This document shows positions 1 through 10,393 of a stretch of 64,000 nucleotides of DNA, one piece after another; position 1 is the first letter of the stretch, and each line of letters begins with the position of its first letter. Source of the DNA: Thamnaconus septentrionalis. Its lineage: Eukaryota; Chordata; Actinopteri; Tetraodontiformes; Monacanthidae. The notes under the pieces were generated by a model. That model saw only the letters and a program-made list of their open reading frames with translations. It ran no database searches and was not told the DNA's origin. A program made the position numbers and the translations under genes. The stretch covers positions 508,905 to 572,904 of the forward strand of contig CM020512.1 in NCBI GenBank assembly GCA_009823395.1. Direction: 5' to 3'.

Positions 1-1472
1 TTTGATGCGAGATCTAATTCGTCCATGGAGCTTATGTCTGTCATTGTATTGGAGCAGCTAATGAGGAACAGCGCAAAGGACTGGAGTGCAACGCCATCTT
101 CTGGCTTAATTGTTTGCCACTCCAGAGCAGCGCTCATGTAGGCTTCCGCTATTTTGAAGTCGTCGCCAAAAAACCTCTTCAACATTTCCTTTGCCTTAAC
201 GTATCCTTTTGTCGGTTCCATGTGAACACAGCTTTTAACCAGTTCATGTGGTTGTCCCTTTGTGTACTGCAACAGGAATTGTAGGCGGTCGCGGTTGTCA
301 CTCGTGCGGTCTTCAATTCCATGTTCGATCGATCTTATGAAGGTGTTGTATTCTAGAGGGTCACCGGTGAAAATTGGAATTGTGAGCTCAGGAAGTAGCG
401 ATGCTTTGTGGGTTTTAATAAGGTATTCAGTAACATTAGCTTGTTGAGAGATAGCCTTGCTCAGACTATAAAGTTCTAATCTAGCCTTGATTTCTCCTTG
501 TGAGGCGCTTGCATTGGTCCCTATGGGCTCTGCTTGTGGCGTTGCTTGTGATGCAACCAGGGGTGCTGCTGGCGATGCATGTGGTTGCGTATTGAGACGG
601 GGTTTGGCTTGGGGAGGGGAAGGTGAAGCTTGTGGCGGAGGTACGGGGATTGGGACCCATTTTGATTTGTCGGGTTGTTCCGTTTTAGAAAATATCATTT
701 CTGGTTGGGTCTTATCCACCATCAACTCGTATTTTTGCAAAACTCTCATTTTTGCATCGGACTCGGCCAGAGCTGTCTCCATTGCTGATCTTTCTTTTCT
801 ACCCTTTTGTTCAGCCTGGAATCGCATTTCCTTGGCTTGTAATTGAGCCCCTCTGCACCTTTCTTCAGCTTGCTGTTGAGCCTCCTTGTATTGCTTGCGT
901 GCTAACCATTCTGCTTCTTCTTGCTCCAGATCCAACTTCGCCCTTAAGCCTGCAGCCTTCGCTTGCAGTGCCGCATGCTCCATCTCAATCTTCAGCATGA
1001 CGGAGTGCGTTGACCCAGTTTGCGATCGTAAAGATTTTTTCGACGTAACTGATACAACCGCGGAACCACCGTCCGCTGACGTCATTTGTTGAGCTGACTT
1101 TGTAGCTTGTTCTGTTCGTTGAGCAACTTCTTTCATCCATTCCTCACATTCCCAGAAGAATTCATTCTGCTGTTTGATCTTAGGCTCGAACCAAGTGTCT
1201 TGGTCGTCTTTACGTTCTTGTTCTGTCAATAAACGACCCAGTTCGTCATTTGTCTTCGTAAATTCCTTTTGTGTTCCGCTGAAGTCAACGCGGACTTTAT
1301 TCATCACAATGTCAACATTTGCGTCATCTTCCATTAACGTTTTGATTTCATTTTCCAGACTTGTTAGCCGGGACAACTTGTACCTGCGAGCGTTTTTTAG
1401 TTTTGTTATCTGTTCTGCTGCTGCTTTCTCAGTCATTTTTACTGTCCTTTTTCCGCTTTCGCTGTCTTCCAT
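1..1472 (-). CDS. BEL/Pao-type retrotransposon gag, 5' part (runs off window)
   Basis: An uninterrupted minus-strand frame of about 490 codons starts at the ATG at 1470-1472, with an in-frame TGA just upstream, and is still open at the left edge. The N-terminal 120 residues are charged and coiled-coil-like. A glutamine/glutamate-rich helix follows (LEQEEAEWLARKQYKEAQQQ), then a proline/alanine-rich linker, then a gag core with LPIF-like motifs (LPELTIPIFTGDPLEYN, RLQFLLQYTKGQPHELVKSC) that I recognise from the DUF1759 gag of vertebrate BEL/Pao elements. Its role would be capsid formation around element RNA. Protease, RT and integrase would lie outside the window. No stop or frameshift was found, so this copy may be young. 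Family level is fairly sure; the exact family is not known. Confidence 0.75.
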   Translation of the reverse strand, partial: MEDSESGKRTVKMTEKAAAEQITKLKNARRYKLSRLTSLENEIKTLMEDDANVDIVMNKVRVDFSGTQKEFTKTNDELGRLLTEQERKDDQDTWFEPKIKQQNEFFWECEEWMKEVAQRTEQATKSAQQMTSADGGSAVVSVTSKKSLRSQTGSTHSVMLKIEMEHAALQAKAAGLRAKLDLEQEEAEWLARKQYKEAQQQAEERCRGAQLQAKEMRFQAEQKGRKERSAMETALAESDAKMRVLQKYELMVDKTQPEMIFSKTEQPDKSKWVPIPVPPPQASPSPPQAKPRLNTQPHASPAAPLVASQATPQAEPIGTNASASQGEIKARLELYSLSKAISQQANVTEYLIKTHKASLLPELTIPIFTGDPLEYNTFIRSIEHGIEDRTSDNRDRLQFLLQYTKGQPHELVKSCVHMEPTKGYVKAKEMLKRFFGDDFKIAEAYMSAALEWQTIKPEDGVALQSFALFLISCSNTMTDISSMDELDLAS

Positions 1473-2450
1473 TGTGGGTCAACGTCCACAATACTAGTTA
1501 CACGTTGTCATGCGAGCAGAATGTTTACCTTTTAACTTTCGTTTCCACTACGCACCGACATTCCGCTGTTGTGCCGGGGTACATTCCATTCATTCATTCA
1601 TTAATTCCAGAGCCGGGTGTAGTTGGCACTTTCAGGTGGTGAATAAATGATCGAACTTACAGATTTACGTCTTCTTTTTAACAAGCCACGATTCGTCCAT
1701 CAGGAGTTCCTTTTCGAGCCAAGCCAGTCCACTATTCCATTTTCCGCAGCCAAATTCTTTGACTAAAGTTGTAGTTCCACGGGTTTCATTCAGCGTAGCA
1801 GCTCCTTTTCATTTGACGCTCAGGTGTCTTCACTGCCCGTCCGTCATCCCAGCACCACTATCACTCATAAATAAGTCAGATGTGGGTTCCACTTAACTCG
1901 TTTATTATTTCCTTCTTGGGTTTTTGAGGCAACAAAGACAATGTGAGGTCAAAGAATTTTTGGGCTCTCCGACCACTCCGGCTTGACCCACTTTCCAACA
2001 AACAAAACGTTTCGGACATTTTTTTTTTTTTTTTCTCCACCTAAAATAGCTGCAGGTTACCTTTCAAAATAAAATGTTTCATTTCCAGCTTATAATTAAA
2101 TAAAATTAAAGATAAATCATGAATGGTTCTCTCAAGCAAATTATTCGTACAATTATTTATGTCCCAAAATAAAATGTACATTTAGGCACCTACATATAGA
2201 AACAAACAAGAGCCTTTAATTGATAGATTTTTATTTTTCATTACTATGTCTGTGTTTATGTTTAACTGCTTTTATATGGTTTTAATATTATCAAGCACTA
2301 TGTGGAGCAGCACTCCTAATTTAGTATATGCACCGTCATATAATGACAATAAAGGCTTTTAACTTTGACAGCGTCGGTGATGTCTGCTTTTGACAACCAT
2401 GCACCTCGACCTGCTTTTTTAATAAGCTGAATATCATCGTCGATGGAAGC
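1473..2450. other. Non-coding stretch: leader/LTR candidate of the BEL element, then AT-rich DNA
   Basis: No coding frame is convincing here. On the minus strand 1473-1900 lies directly upstream of the BEL gag and should hold its leader and perhaps an LTR, but the partner LTR is outside the window so no boundary can be proven. A T-run sits at about 2021-2035. From 2060 the DNA is AT-rich and ends near 2345 in a plus-strand TGACAATAAAGG motif that resembles a LINE 3' end with a polyadenylation signal. Confidence 0.4.
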
Positions 2451-2747
2451 CTAGCACAGAGAGAATGGTGGTAGTGGAATCAGACTGTTAATAATATTAG
2501 CTTCATCGTGCGGGGCAGAAGAGTCAATTATAAGACGCTTTTTTCCAGAATATTTACAGGTAGCAACGCCTAAGGGGTTCACATGAATGATAGGAAAAGG
2601 AGAAGTGTCAAAAGGCCCAATCATAAAACCCTTTCTCACTTCTTTCTCTAAAAAAGTGTCAACTATCTTAGGCTCCTTCGATGCCGATTGTAAATTTTTA
2701 CAGATGAAAGACGTTTTAGGAAGCCAAGACAGACCAGCTAAAAAAAC
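2451..2747 (-). pseudogene. DIRS-like reverse transcriptase, N-terminal fragment
   Basis: About 98 codons in one frame. The motif order LEKEVRKGFMIGPF, then FPIIHVNPLGV, then KRLIIDSSAPH is the start of the RT fingers in DIRS-type elements, where a line reading roughly xGPFxxPPFPxxxxSPxGxxxK precedes RLIxxLS. The frame stops at 2451, before the catalytic YxDD region, so no activity is possible. It follows the Cys/His gag fragment on the same strand. Confidence 0.6.
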
Positions 2748-2764
2748 ATGAATTAGTATCAGTT

Positions 2765-3331
2765 ATCAGGTAATTGACAGAGCAGCTGTTGGGCTGATCT
2801 CTCAAGCCTTTCCCAATTCTGGCACGGTGACGGGGGTAGAAGGCTTTATTTTTTCTGCTTTCCGAGGCGGCACATCTCAGGCACATGGATTTGGGGTGTC
2901 TGTCCCCGCAAAAGCTGCAGCATGAATGCAATTTACACTTCACAAATCTGCACACGTTTCATTTAAATTCAAGCATATGGAGTAGAAAAAGTTGTCACCT
3001 GTTTTCCGTGTCTGAGCACTTTGGAGGATTGGTCATAGCGAGATCGGTGCTGATGGCGATGTAGGTGTCCCGTTCGGGTCTGCGCGATGGGTGGACAATG
3101 CAGATGACGTCCCTAGAAACGTCAAAGGCCTCGATGAATTCTGCCAAAGTCAGAGTCTTGGACAGCCTAGGATCACTGTCCTTTAGTAACATTGATATAT
3201 ATCTCCACATTCAACGACCCGCTTGACTCTAAAATCCAAGCACAGCAGGGTTTTCACAAGATTGACGTTGTTACCTGTGAGGATTTGGCTCCTGAGTTTG
3301 GATGAAATGGCGGCAGCAGGAGGGTAGAAGG
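2765..3331 (-). pseudogene. DIRS-like gag, C-terminal part with Cys/His cluster
   Basis: Two frames are needed. Upstream, a stretch with LRSQILTGNNVNLVKTLL (just left of the LTR at 3332) and SKTLTLAEFIEAFDVSRDV (about 3090-3170) resembles the helical gag core of DIRS-like elements. Downstream, at about 2850-2955, CRFVKCKLHSCCSFCGDRHP continues to a further cysteine and is the Cys/His RNA-binding cluster expected before RT. Stops at 3183-3185 and frame changes show it is dead. The gag continues on the other side of the LTR at 4112. Confidence 0.5.
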
Positions 3332-4107
3332 TGATGATATTTTTATGTTTAGTTGTGGGTATTAGTATAATTAGTTTAGATGTTTGTTTGTAATAATATG
3401 ACAATTAATATAGGAATGTTTAGGTCATTGGCTGACCTGCTCATAGGAAAAAGGCATTGTTGCAGGAGTCACACAAAGAGCTCAAGGAAGAACGAGGGGG
3501 GCACATTCCTCACTAACTGGTGACCCTGGGGGACCAGAGGATGGACAGAGAGCTAACTGACTTTGCGACCACCATAAAACTTTATAACCCGGTCATTTAC
3601 CGGGGGGGGGGGGACTTATGATCCATCGGAGGCACGGGGGAGAGGAACCTGTGACCTCAGGCATGTCTTGCCCGTATTATTTCAACAGGTCACACTGGAA
3701 CCAATGACGGATCGTTTGGCTCCCTGCCAAATAAGGACTTGTTTCTTTTCACTATCATTAACTATCATTAACTGGAGACTTGGAACAAAGGCTGCCTCAA
3801 CATCCAATGAGGCTGGGATCTGGACACCAGGCAGCCAGTCAGAGGAGGACAACATCTGGGAGCGTCTGCATGTGTTTTTTTTTGTATAAAAGTACTGGGT
3901 CAAGGGACAGATAGCAGTCAGACTTCATGCCCTGACAATACTTTGTTGTTGCTAGGGTTTTGAAATCGGCCCAGAGCTCTGTATATTTGTATCCTGAATT
4001 GATTATTTACTAAAAACATATTTAAATTGGCATTATTCTCCTGAGACTCTTCATTCAACGAACGCGCGGATCAGCAGCACGGCACAAGGAAATTCTCTGA
4101 TCCAACA
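3332..4107 (+). mobile_element. Solo LTR A (776 bp) inside the DIRS-like gag
   Basis: The segment begins TG, ends TCCAACA and is flanked by a 4-bp duplication AAGG (3328-3331 and 4108-4111). The same sequence recurs as LTR B (7251-10393) and LTR C (31063-32055), in the same orientation, with no internal retroviral genes between any pair, so each is a solo LTR left by LTR-LTR recombination. A G-run at 3601-3610 and a TATA-like box at 3885-3892 lie inside. The parent element is not in this window; a 4-bp duplication fits gypsy or ERV integrases. Confidence 0.8.
3885..3892 (+). promoter_or_regulatory. TATA box of solo LTR A
   Basis: TATAAAAG stands about 220 bp before the LTR end and is kept in LTR C (near 31440) as TATAAAAG and in LTR B (near 10175) as ATAAAAAG. 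Its position puts U3 to the left and R-U5 to the right, fixing the LTR orientation as plus. Function is inferred only. Confidence 0.5.
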
Positions 4108-4111
4108 AAGG

Positions 4112-4480
4112 GAACGCCAGTAGAGAACGGAACTGCACTTCCCAAGGTTCTGCGCGGAATCAGGACATTGTCGGGTGGAGCGGTGGTGACGTCACCGGCT
4201 CCCGAAGATGACCCTGCAGTGGGTTGGAAGTTTGCTCTGCTGACCCAAGGTGTACAGTAAATCCCGCGGCTGAAGCTTCTAGAGACTGGATCCTTGAATC
4301 CATGCTCGAGAGGGAAAGCTGAATGGACGATAGTGCGGCCATGATGGAGTCGTTCGGGACTGGGGAGCTGGACGCCGGACTGGGGGCTCTCGTCCTCTTG
4401 GAGATCGGAGCCATGCTGGATCCCGAAGCGGTATGGTTGGAGGTTTTTTTTTCGATTCGATGATGCCTTTCGAGCAACGG
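4112..4480 (-). pseudogene. DIRS-like gag, N-terminal part
   Basis: The minus-strand frame contains MAPISKRTRAPSPASSS, a Ser/Pro-rich head, then a helix (IMAALSSIQLSLSSMDSRIQ) and, in the next frame, LIPRRTLGSAVPFSTGVP. The frame changes at about 4160. This N-terminal head plus short coiled coil is the usual start of DIRS-like gag. The reading breaks at 4111, where LTR A was inserted, and resumes at 3331. Confidence 0.45.
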
Positions 4481-5033
4481 AGGGAGGACAATCGCTAGGA
4501 GGATGCGGGACGCCGTAACAGTTCAGGAAAAGAGCGAACAACTCTTTGTGGGAAGCGCCAACTGGAGCGGCGACGCCGTTGGCAAATAGAACTCCACGAT
4601 CTTCGGTATGGCCATTCGTCGATGGAAGGGACCGGAGATCTTTTCCCTATGAGCCGGGAGCTTCGGCGAAGAGGAGGAGTGCTTTCATCTCAGATGACAG
4701 CCTCGAATTCAGAGCTTGAGGCAACTCTGGGGCGCAGACGAGCTGCTCCTGATCCTCGGCATAGTATGAGACATCGACGCGAGAAGCAGCAAGGTGAGAA
4801 AAAAACTCACCTTGCTAATCATCGAACTTACCATGCAACTTGTTCGATCACCGGTGAAGAAGCAGAGGAAGATGATCGGTTGCAGTGGCTTTAAAAAGGG
4901 CACTTCTAAAGAGGCTTACTAATAGGAGCTGAGGGAAGTGATGTAAGCCTACAGCAAATTAGGGTCGCACAGCAGGGAATACTAATAAGGCTGACGTCGT
5001 GCCCTGTCAGAACTAACGCTACGCTCTATATTA
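4481..5033. other. Non-coding: 5' flank of the DIRS-like element
   Basis: No frame here looks coding. It lies upstream of the DIRS-like gag on the minus strand and probably holds that element's leader. The one clear structure is the inverted repeat at 4788-4816. Short frames on both strands lack recognisable domains. Confidence 0.4.
4788..4816. repeat. Perfect 11-bp inverted repeat with A7 loop
   Basis: AGCAAGGTGAG at 4788-4798 is followed by seven A residues and the exact reverse complement CTCACCTTGCT at 4806-4816. Read on the minus strand the loop would be U-rich. It lies upstream of the DIRS-like gag. It could be an element-borne hairpin or a chance palindrome; sequence alone cannot decide. 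Confidence 0.6.
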
Positions 5034-5427
5034 TATCATTGCCTATGGGAATGCCCACAGATTCAGGCTTTTTGGAGTGAGGTGATAAATATGATAACTC
5101 TTATTACAGGCATAAAACTTGCAGCAGAACCTAAATTATGTATTCTTGGTGTTTTTCCAATTAACAATAATCTTAGTAAAGCAAAGAAAAAAATCAATGA
5201 TCACTTTTTGCATGTTGCAAGCAAAATATGCTATTGCAACATCCTGGAAATCCATAACGAAACCTAGTATAAATGCCTGGCTTACAGGACTATCGGAATC
5301 ACTTGCAATGGAAAAATTCGCCTTCATATTTAAGAGTAAATACACCATCTTTGAGGACATGTGGAGATCCTTTATAGTGTTTTTAGAGGGAAGAAATTCA
5401 TTGGAGGCTTGCTCTCCCTATATGTAA
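5034..5427 (+). pseudogene. Tx1/L1-type LINE ORF2, C-terminal fragment
   Basis: In one frame from 5034 it reads YHCLWECPQIQAFWSEV, the Cys/His cluster near the C-terminus of Tx1-type ORF2, then LAAEPKLCILGVFP. After a frameshift between about 5190 and 5215 it continues QAKYAIATSWKS, KAWLTGLSESLAMEK-like and TIFEDMWRSFIVFLEG, to a stop at 5425-5427. This is the canonical end of ORF2 in this clade. The copy is 5'-truncated, as LINE copies usually are. It covers a part of ORF2 that the larger copy at 53682-62415 lacks. Confidence 0.7.
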
Positions 5428-5763
5428 TTGCTAACAACTGTGTTGTGTTTTTGTTGTCGTTGTTGTAGGTTATTATATAGATCACAAATATTCTGAATGA
5501 AGACCTATATTTTGGCCCAGATAAATATTGTATTTATTGTCCTGCCTTACTTTACTTTTGATAAGCCACACTGCGATTGTTTAGTCCTGCACCTGTGAAT
5601 GTCAGTGTGATTTTTTTTTTCCTTTTCTATTTTGAAAAACATTTTTTTTTTGGAAAAAAAAACCCATCAGTATCTCTTTCTTAACAGGCAGAGTCAAATC
5701 AACCTTGCAGGCAACTTGCAGATCTTTACCAGGGACCAGAGTTAGAGGGCTGGGAACTCGCCA
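5428..5763. other. Non-coding: LINE 3' flank and T-rich spacer
   Basis: Immediately after the Tx1-type ORF2 stop this should be the LINE 3' untranslated region. It is AT-rich, with T-runs near 5611-5620 and 5642-5650 and an A-run near 5654-5662. No gene is supported. Confidence 0.4.
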
Positions 5764-5778
5764 TGTCAGACAGCCGAC

Positions 5779-7249
5779 CTAGCCATCTTCACCACTAATA
5801 GGCAAAATAGATTTAATTGAGTTTGCACAGTCAGCTTGTAGGCCCAAGGTTTGTGTGATGTCAAAGCCACTTTCTCGACATTGTTTCACCGTTCTTCTTA
5901 CATGACTACTATTTGTCCCAACTATAATAGGAACCACCTGCTCAGCAGTCCTAGGGCTGGGGCAAACCAGAGCAAGAACTGTTTCCGTCCGAGGGGTTCC
6001 AGTAACCTCTGCTGGATATTCCAGGTCAACCACTATGTAACCACGGTAAGAATAGCTGGATTCAGCTAGACTTAAGCCCCATAGATCCAAACCGGAAACA
6101 GGCTGTATGGGGATGTCAGGTAAGAGCTCTTTATACCAGGGCTCAAAAATAATGGTTACCTGTGAGCCACCATCAAACAGGGCATCACAGGGGACTCCTT
6201 TAAATTTTAACTTTGCTATACTAGGTGGGCCAATCAAACCTTCAGGGATCCCTGTTGTCTGTGGTGTAGCTGCAAAACTTATTTTAACACCACAATTATC
6301 TGAGGCGTCAGCTGTGCTGGTGGGAGACCGGCTATCTTGGGACAGCCTCAGAGCTTGAATCAGCTTGTTAATAACTTTGGTTCTCTTTGTTGTGGCCCAC
6401 CTTGCAAAGTGTCCATTCTCTCCTCACCGATAACAGAACTGTTCCTCAAGGTGTCGAGCAGGTCGGGTATGGGAAGCGGCAGCTCTGGTTGAGGCCTGCC
6501 TGGTTGAAACTGCTGTGGGGTTAGCTGAAGCATCATATGCAGTCACTTTGTTATCCAGTTTTTGCTGCAAACAAATTACTTGTTTCTTTAAAGCTATCAG
6601 TTCGGAGTGTTCAGAGTTTTGAGGCTTCTTCCAAGAGTGTGAAATGGTTGCAGCTACCGTAACAGAAGGATCTTTCACTTCAGGGGACCTCATTGCTACA
6701 GCGGCAACTATTGACTTGAGCTCTTGAACTTCAGCTTTTAAGTGCTGGATCTCAGCCAGTTTTCCATCACTTACTTGCTTTGTCTGCACAGGATGCACTG
6801 AAGTCTTGAGTTTTAACCTCGAAGCCTCATATTCTTCTTCAGAACGAATCTCACTCAGGAGCTGTAGAAAGGTGGGAGGGTTTTATTTTCGTTCTCTGAA
6901 GCGTAGCTGAATAACCATTAGGTCAGAAGCGACAGCACCTCTCAGAAGCTGTTCCACACGAGCTCTATCTTTGCACTGCTCTGTGGAAGGCCTCCTCTCT
7001 GAACAACTTTAACTAGCGAGCGCTCCAGTCGTCGGAGAAAATCGGACAACTTCTCCCCCTGTTGCTGCTGCATCAACCGGAAAGCAAAATAGAGGTCATC
7101 CCCAGACTCTGCCATCCCAAAAGCACTTTCAAGGGCTTCCAAGTACTCCTCGGGTGTAGCTTCTGGGCTGATAGCTCGCACAGCTTTGCCTATTTCTAAT
7201 GTTGGTCCTTTTAAACTTTCCATTATCCGTTGCTTATTTTCTCTTTCCT
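5779..7249 (-). pseudogene. Gypsy gag (C-terminal part) and protease, PNMA-like
   Basis: From 7249 leftward the frame reads MESLKGPTLEIGKAVRA, EEYLEALESAFGMAESGDD and FRLMQQQQGEKLSDFLRR, a capsid C-terminal-domain pattern shared with PNMA proteins. A frameshift near 6964 and a TAA near 6883 follow. The next frame holds a coiled coil and a CCHC knuckle (FCYR, then GENGHFA) in which the second cysteine codon is TGA at 6424-6426. The same frame continues into a retroviral-type protease with CDALFDGGSQVTII, where the usual D-S/T-G reads DGG, ending at 5779. Gag and protease share one frame, so the knuckle stop is the only barrier between them. Confidence 0.6.
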
Positions 7250-7726
7250 GTGATGGTATTATTATGTTTAGTTGATGGTATTATTATAATTAGTTTAGAT
7301 GTTTGTGTTGAATAATATAATTAGGTTAGATGTTTGTTTAAAATAATACGATTACTAATTTAGAAATGTTTAAATCATTTGGCTGACCTACACATAAAGA
7401 AAAGGCATTGTTGCAGGAGTCACACAAAGAGCTCAAGGAAGAACGAGTGGGGCACATTCCTCACCAACTGGTGACCCTGGGGGACCAGAGGATGGACAGA
7501 GAGCTAACTGACTTTGCGACCACCATAAAACTTTACAACCCGTTCATTTACAGGGTGGGGAACTTATGATCCATCGGAGGCAAGGGGGAGAGGAACCTGT
7601 GACCTCAGGCATGTTTTGCACCATATTGTTTCAACAGGTCACACTGGAACAAAGGATGGATCGTTTGGCTCCCTGCCAAATAAGTACTTGTTTCTTTTCA
7701 CTATCATTAACTATCATTAACTGGAG

Positions 7727-10056
7727 CAGACCTGGGCATTGTACGGCCCCCGGGCCACATACGGCCCTTTGGTTGACTCTGACCGGCCCGTGTAAGGTTA
7801 ATTGGAAATGACAAAATAAACGTATTGTCTCATTTTACCTCATGCATGGACTAACGCTGCATTGCTTTTATTTTGAAGTTGTTTTTTATTCACGTACATA
7901 ATCACGCGATACGTATAGCAACAAATGGCGCGATTAGATGCTATCACAAGATGACCATAGCCCTCAAAAATGTCTGCTCGTGGTAAAAAAAGAAAGGTAG
8001 ATGCCGAATGCAGGATTTTCAACAAAAAATGGACTTCTAAGTATTTGTTCACTGAAGTCGGAGGTAAAGCCGTGTGTTTACTTTGTGGGGAGCAGATCGC
8101 CGTCTTTAAGGACTACAATTTGAGTCGGCATTATGAGACGAAACACGCAGAGAAATACAAAAACTTGAATGATGTTGAAAGGGCGCGGACATCGGAAGCT
8201 TTGCTAGCTAAGCTGCAAAAGCAGCAAGGCTTTTTTACCAAGCTTCACACATCCAGGGATGCAGCAACCAAGACCAGCTTTGTGATATCCCACAAAATCG
8301 CTAAAAACAGTAAGCCATTCTCAGAGGGGGAGTTTGTCAAAGAGTGCTTGGTGGACTCTGCAGCACTAATATGCCCTGAAAAAAAAGGCGCATTTGAACA
8401 AGTCCCGCTGTCCAGGCGAACCGTGACGAGGAGGATCGAGGACATTGCGGGGAATCTGGAGCTTCAGCTGCAACGTGAAGTGACAAGTTTTGACTTTTTC
8501 TCCTTGGCTTTGTACGAGAGCTGTGATATCCGCGACACAGCCTAACTACTCATATTTGTCCGGGGGATAACGGACTTCAAGATTACGGAGGAGCTGGCAG
8601 TCATGCGGTCGATGAAAGGGACGACAACAGGGAGCGATCTGTTTATGGAGGTAAATGCGTGCATGGACACACTGGGACTGAAATGGGACAGACTGGCAGG
8701 TGTCACAACGGACAGTTGTCCAAATCTTACAGGGAAAAATGTCGGACTTTTGAAACGTATGCAAGATAAAGTGACAGAAATCGATGCAGATCAGAAATTG
8801 ATTTTTTTGCATTGTCTTATACACCAACATGTGTTGTGTAAGTCCGTACTAAAAATTAACCATGTTATTGATATTGTTGCTAAAACAGTAAACTTCATCA
8901 GGGCACGGGCATTGAATCACAGACAGTTTGTCTCACTTTTGGAGGAGCATGAGACTGAGCAAAGAGACATCGGCTACCACACAGCTGTCAGATGGCTCAG
9001 CCTGGGCAAAGTGCTAAAAAGAGTTTGGGACCTGAGAGCAGAGATCCGAGAGTTTTGTGAGACGAAAGGCAAAGACATCCCAGAGCTTTCAGATGAGGAC
9101 TGGATGGCAGATTTTGCATTTGATGTTGACGTGACGGCACTGATGAACGACCTGAACACCAAACTGCAAGGCAAAGGCCTTTTTGTTCATGAAATGCACA
9201 GCCTGGTGAAGGCTTTCATGAGAAAGATTCAATTTCTTTCAAGCCAACTGGAGAGCAACACTCTCACTCACATGCAAACCCAGAAGATGTTGGTTCTCTT
9301 TGGCTCTACCTACATATGTGAACAAACATTTTCAATGATGAAGTTTACAAAATCCAGGTATAGATCCTCTCTCACTGATGATCATCTGTCAGCTGTGCTT
9401 CACATCTCCACCTCAGACATTCAACCTGACTTTGATGCACTCGTTAAAGCCCAGCAGAGACTAGATTTCTCTTACTTAAAACACCATAACTTAAAAACAC
9501 CAAATGAGGTGGTTAGATTACAAATGTAGGCATGTAAAGGCACCAACTAGCAGTGAACTGGGACACTTTTTCTGGATGCCTTTTTCTCAAAATCACAGTT
9601 CAGTGATGTACAGTTCAGTTAGTTCAATATGATGCATCTTGCTTAATGTTTGGAGCACAAAGACAATATTGTGATGTCTGTAGAATGCTAAGAACCTCTT
9701 TCCAACAGTATTTGACACTCAAAATGTGTTTTGGAGTGAATGTGACTGAAAATGTTCACTAATATAAGTCACAAATGTTTAAAAAAGGTTTCACAAAAGT
9801 TCACATTTTGTTTACCATTGCTTTGGGAAATTTGATTGAATAAATTTTTTGTAAGGCAACCTCACTTTTGCATTGTTTAATTATAACAGCCTACTCTTAC
9901 CAGCTTGTCAAAACAATGCTATTTACTGCTTTTTTTATATATAAAAAAAAATACAATTAATATTATGCAGAATTGAGTTCAGCCTTTTGGCCCTGCCCTT
10001 CTCAATATTTTCTGTTTCTCATGTGGCCCCATGGAAAAAATAATTGCCCACCCCTG
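7727..10056 (+). mobile_element. hAT DNA transposon (2330 bp) with 8-bp target duplication
   Basis: Exact duplications AACTGGAG lie at 7719-7726 and 10057-10064. The ends are inverted: CAGACCTGGGCATTG on the left, and the reverse complement of the right end reads CAGGGGTGGGCAATT. An 8-bp duplication and CAGRSSTGGGC-like ends are diagnostic of hAT. It sits inside LTR B and is the youngest member of this nest. The outer 240 bp (left) and 525 bp (right) are untranslated. Confidence 0.93.
7970..9529 (+). pseudogene. hAT transposase, GTF2IRD2-like class, one nonsense codon
   Basis: The frame opens at ATG 7970 and stays in register to 9529 (519 codons), broken only by TAA at 8543-8545. N-terminal residues 35-60 form a BED-like finger (CLLCGEQIAVFKDYNLSRHY then ETKH). 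Catalytic-core marks are the Asp region ESCDIRDTA just before the stop, GVTTDSCPNLTGKN, and the C-terminal hATC dimerisation region FGSTYICEQTFSMMK and SLTDDHLSAVLHIS. The block before FGSTYICEQ is shorter than in relatives I know, so an in-frame deletion near 9275 is likely. The related vertebrate protein GTF2IRD2 carries the same domesticated transposase. Family confidence is good; activity of this copy is unlikely. Confidence 0.85.
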
Positions 10057-10393
10057 AACTGGAGACTTGGAACAAAGGCTGCCTCAACATCCAATGAGGC
10101 TGGGATCTGGACACCAGGCAGCCAGTCAGAGGAGGACAACACCGGAGAGCATTTGTATGTTTTTTTTATGGATAAAAAGACTGGGTCAAGGGACAGACAG
10201 CAGTCAGACTTCATGCCCTGACAATACTTTGTTGTTGCTAGGGTTTTGAACTCGGCCCAGAGCACTGTATATTTGTATCTTGAATTGATTTGTTTACTAA
10301 AGACAGATTTTAATTGGCATTATTCTCCTGAAATTCTTCATTAAACGAACATGCGGATCGGCAGCACGACACAAGAAATTCTCTGATCCAACA

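Larger units (their letters stand above)
2451..4541 (-). mobile_element. DIRS-like (tyrosine-recombinase) retrotransposon remnant, split by a solo LTR
   Basis: Minus-strand fragments occur in the order gag N-part (4480-4112), gag C-part with a Cys/His cluster (3331-2765) and RT N-part (2747-2451), as in fish DIRS-type elements. They are in several frames with stops. The gag is cut at 3332-4107 by an LTR flanked by AAGG duplications, so the LTR is younger. No tyrosine recombinase is left; the copy ends inside the RT. A Ngaro-type relative is the main alternative. Confidence 0.6.
7251..10393 (+). mobile_element. Solo LTR B, inserted in the gypsy gag and itself carrying a hAT
   Basis: This is the same LTR family as 3332-4107, starting TGATGG and ending TCCAACA. 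Without the hAT and its duplication it is about 805 bp. It interrupts the minus-strand gag in frame: ECPV ends at 10394 and QERENKQRI begins at 7249. The flanking duplication is only CAG/CTG on the two strands (7248-7250 and 10394-10396), so the exact 4-bp duplication has decayed. The start region holds a short duplicated ATTATTAT stretch not present in LTR A. Confidence 0.75.

Noticed and set aside
4622..4894. 90-codon plus frame
   Set aside because: Low-complexity charged sequence across a hairpin, antisense to the DIRS-like leader; no support.
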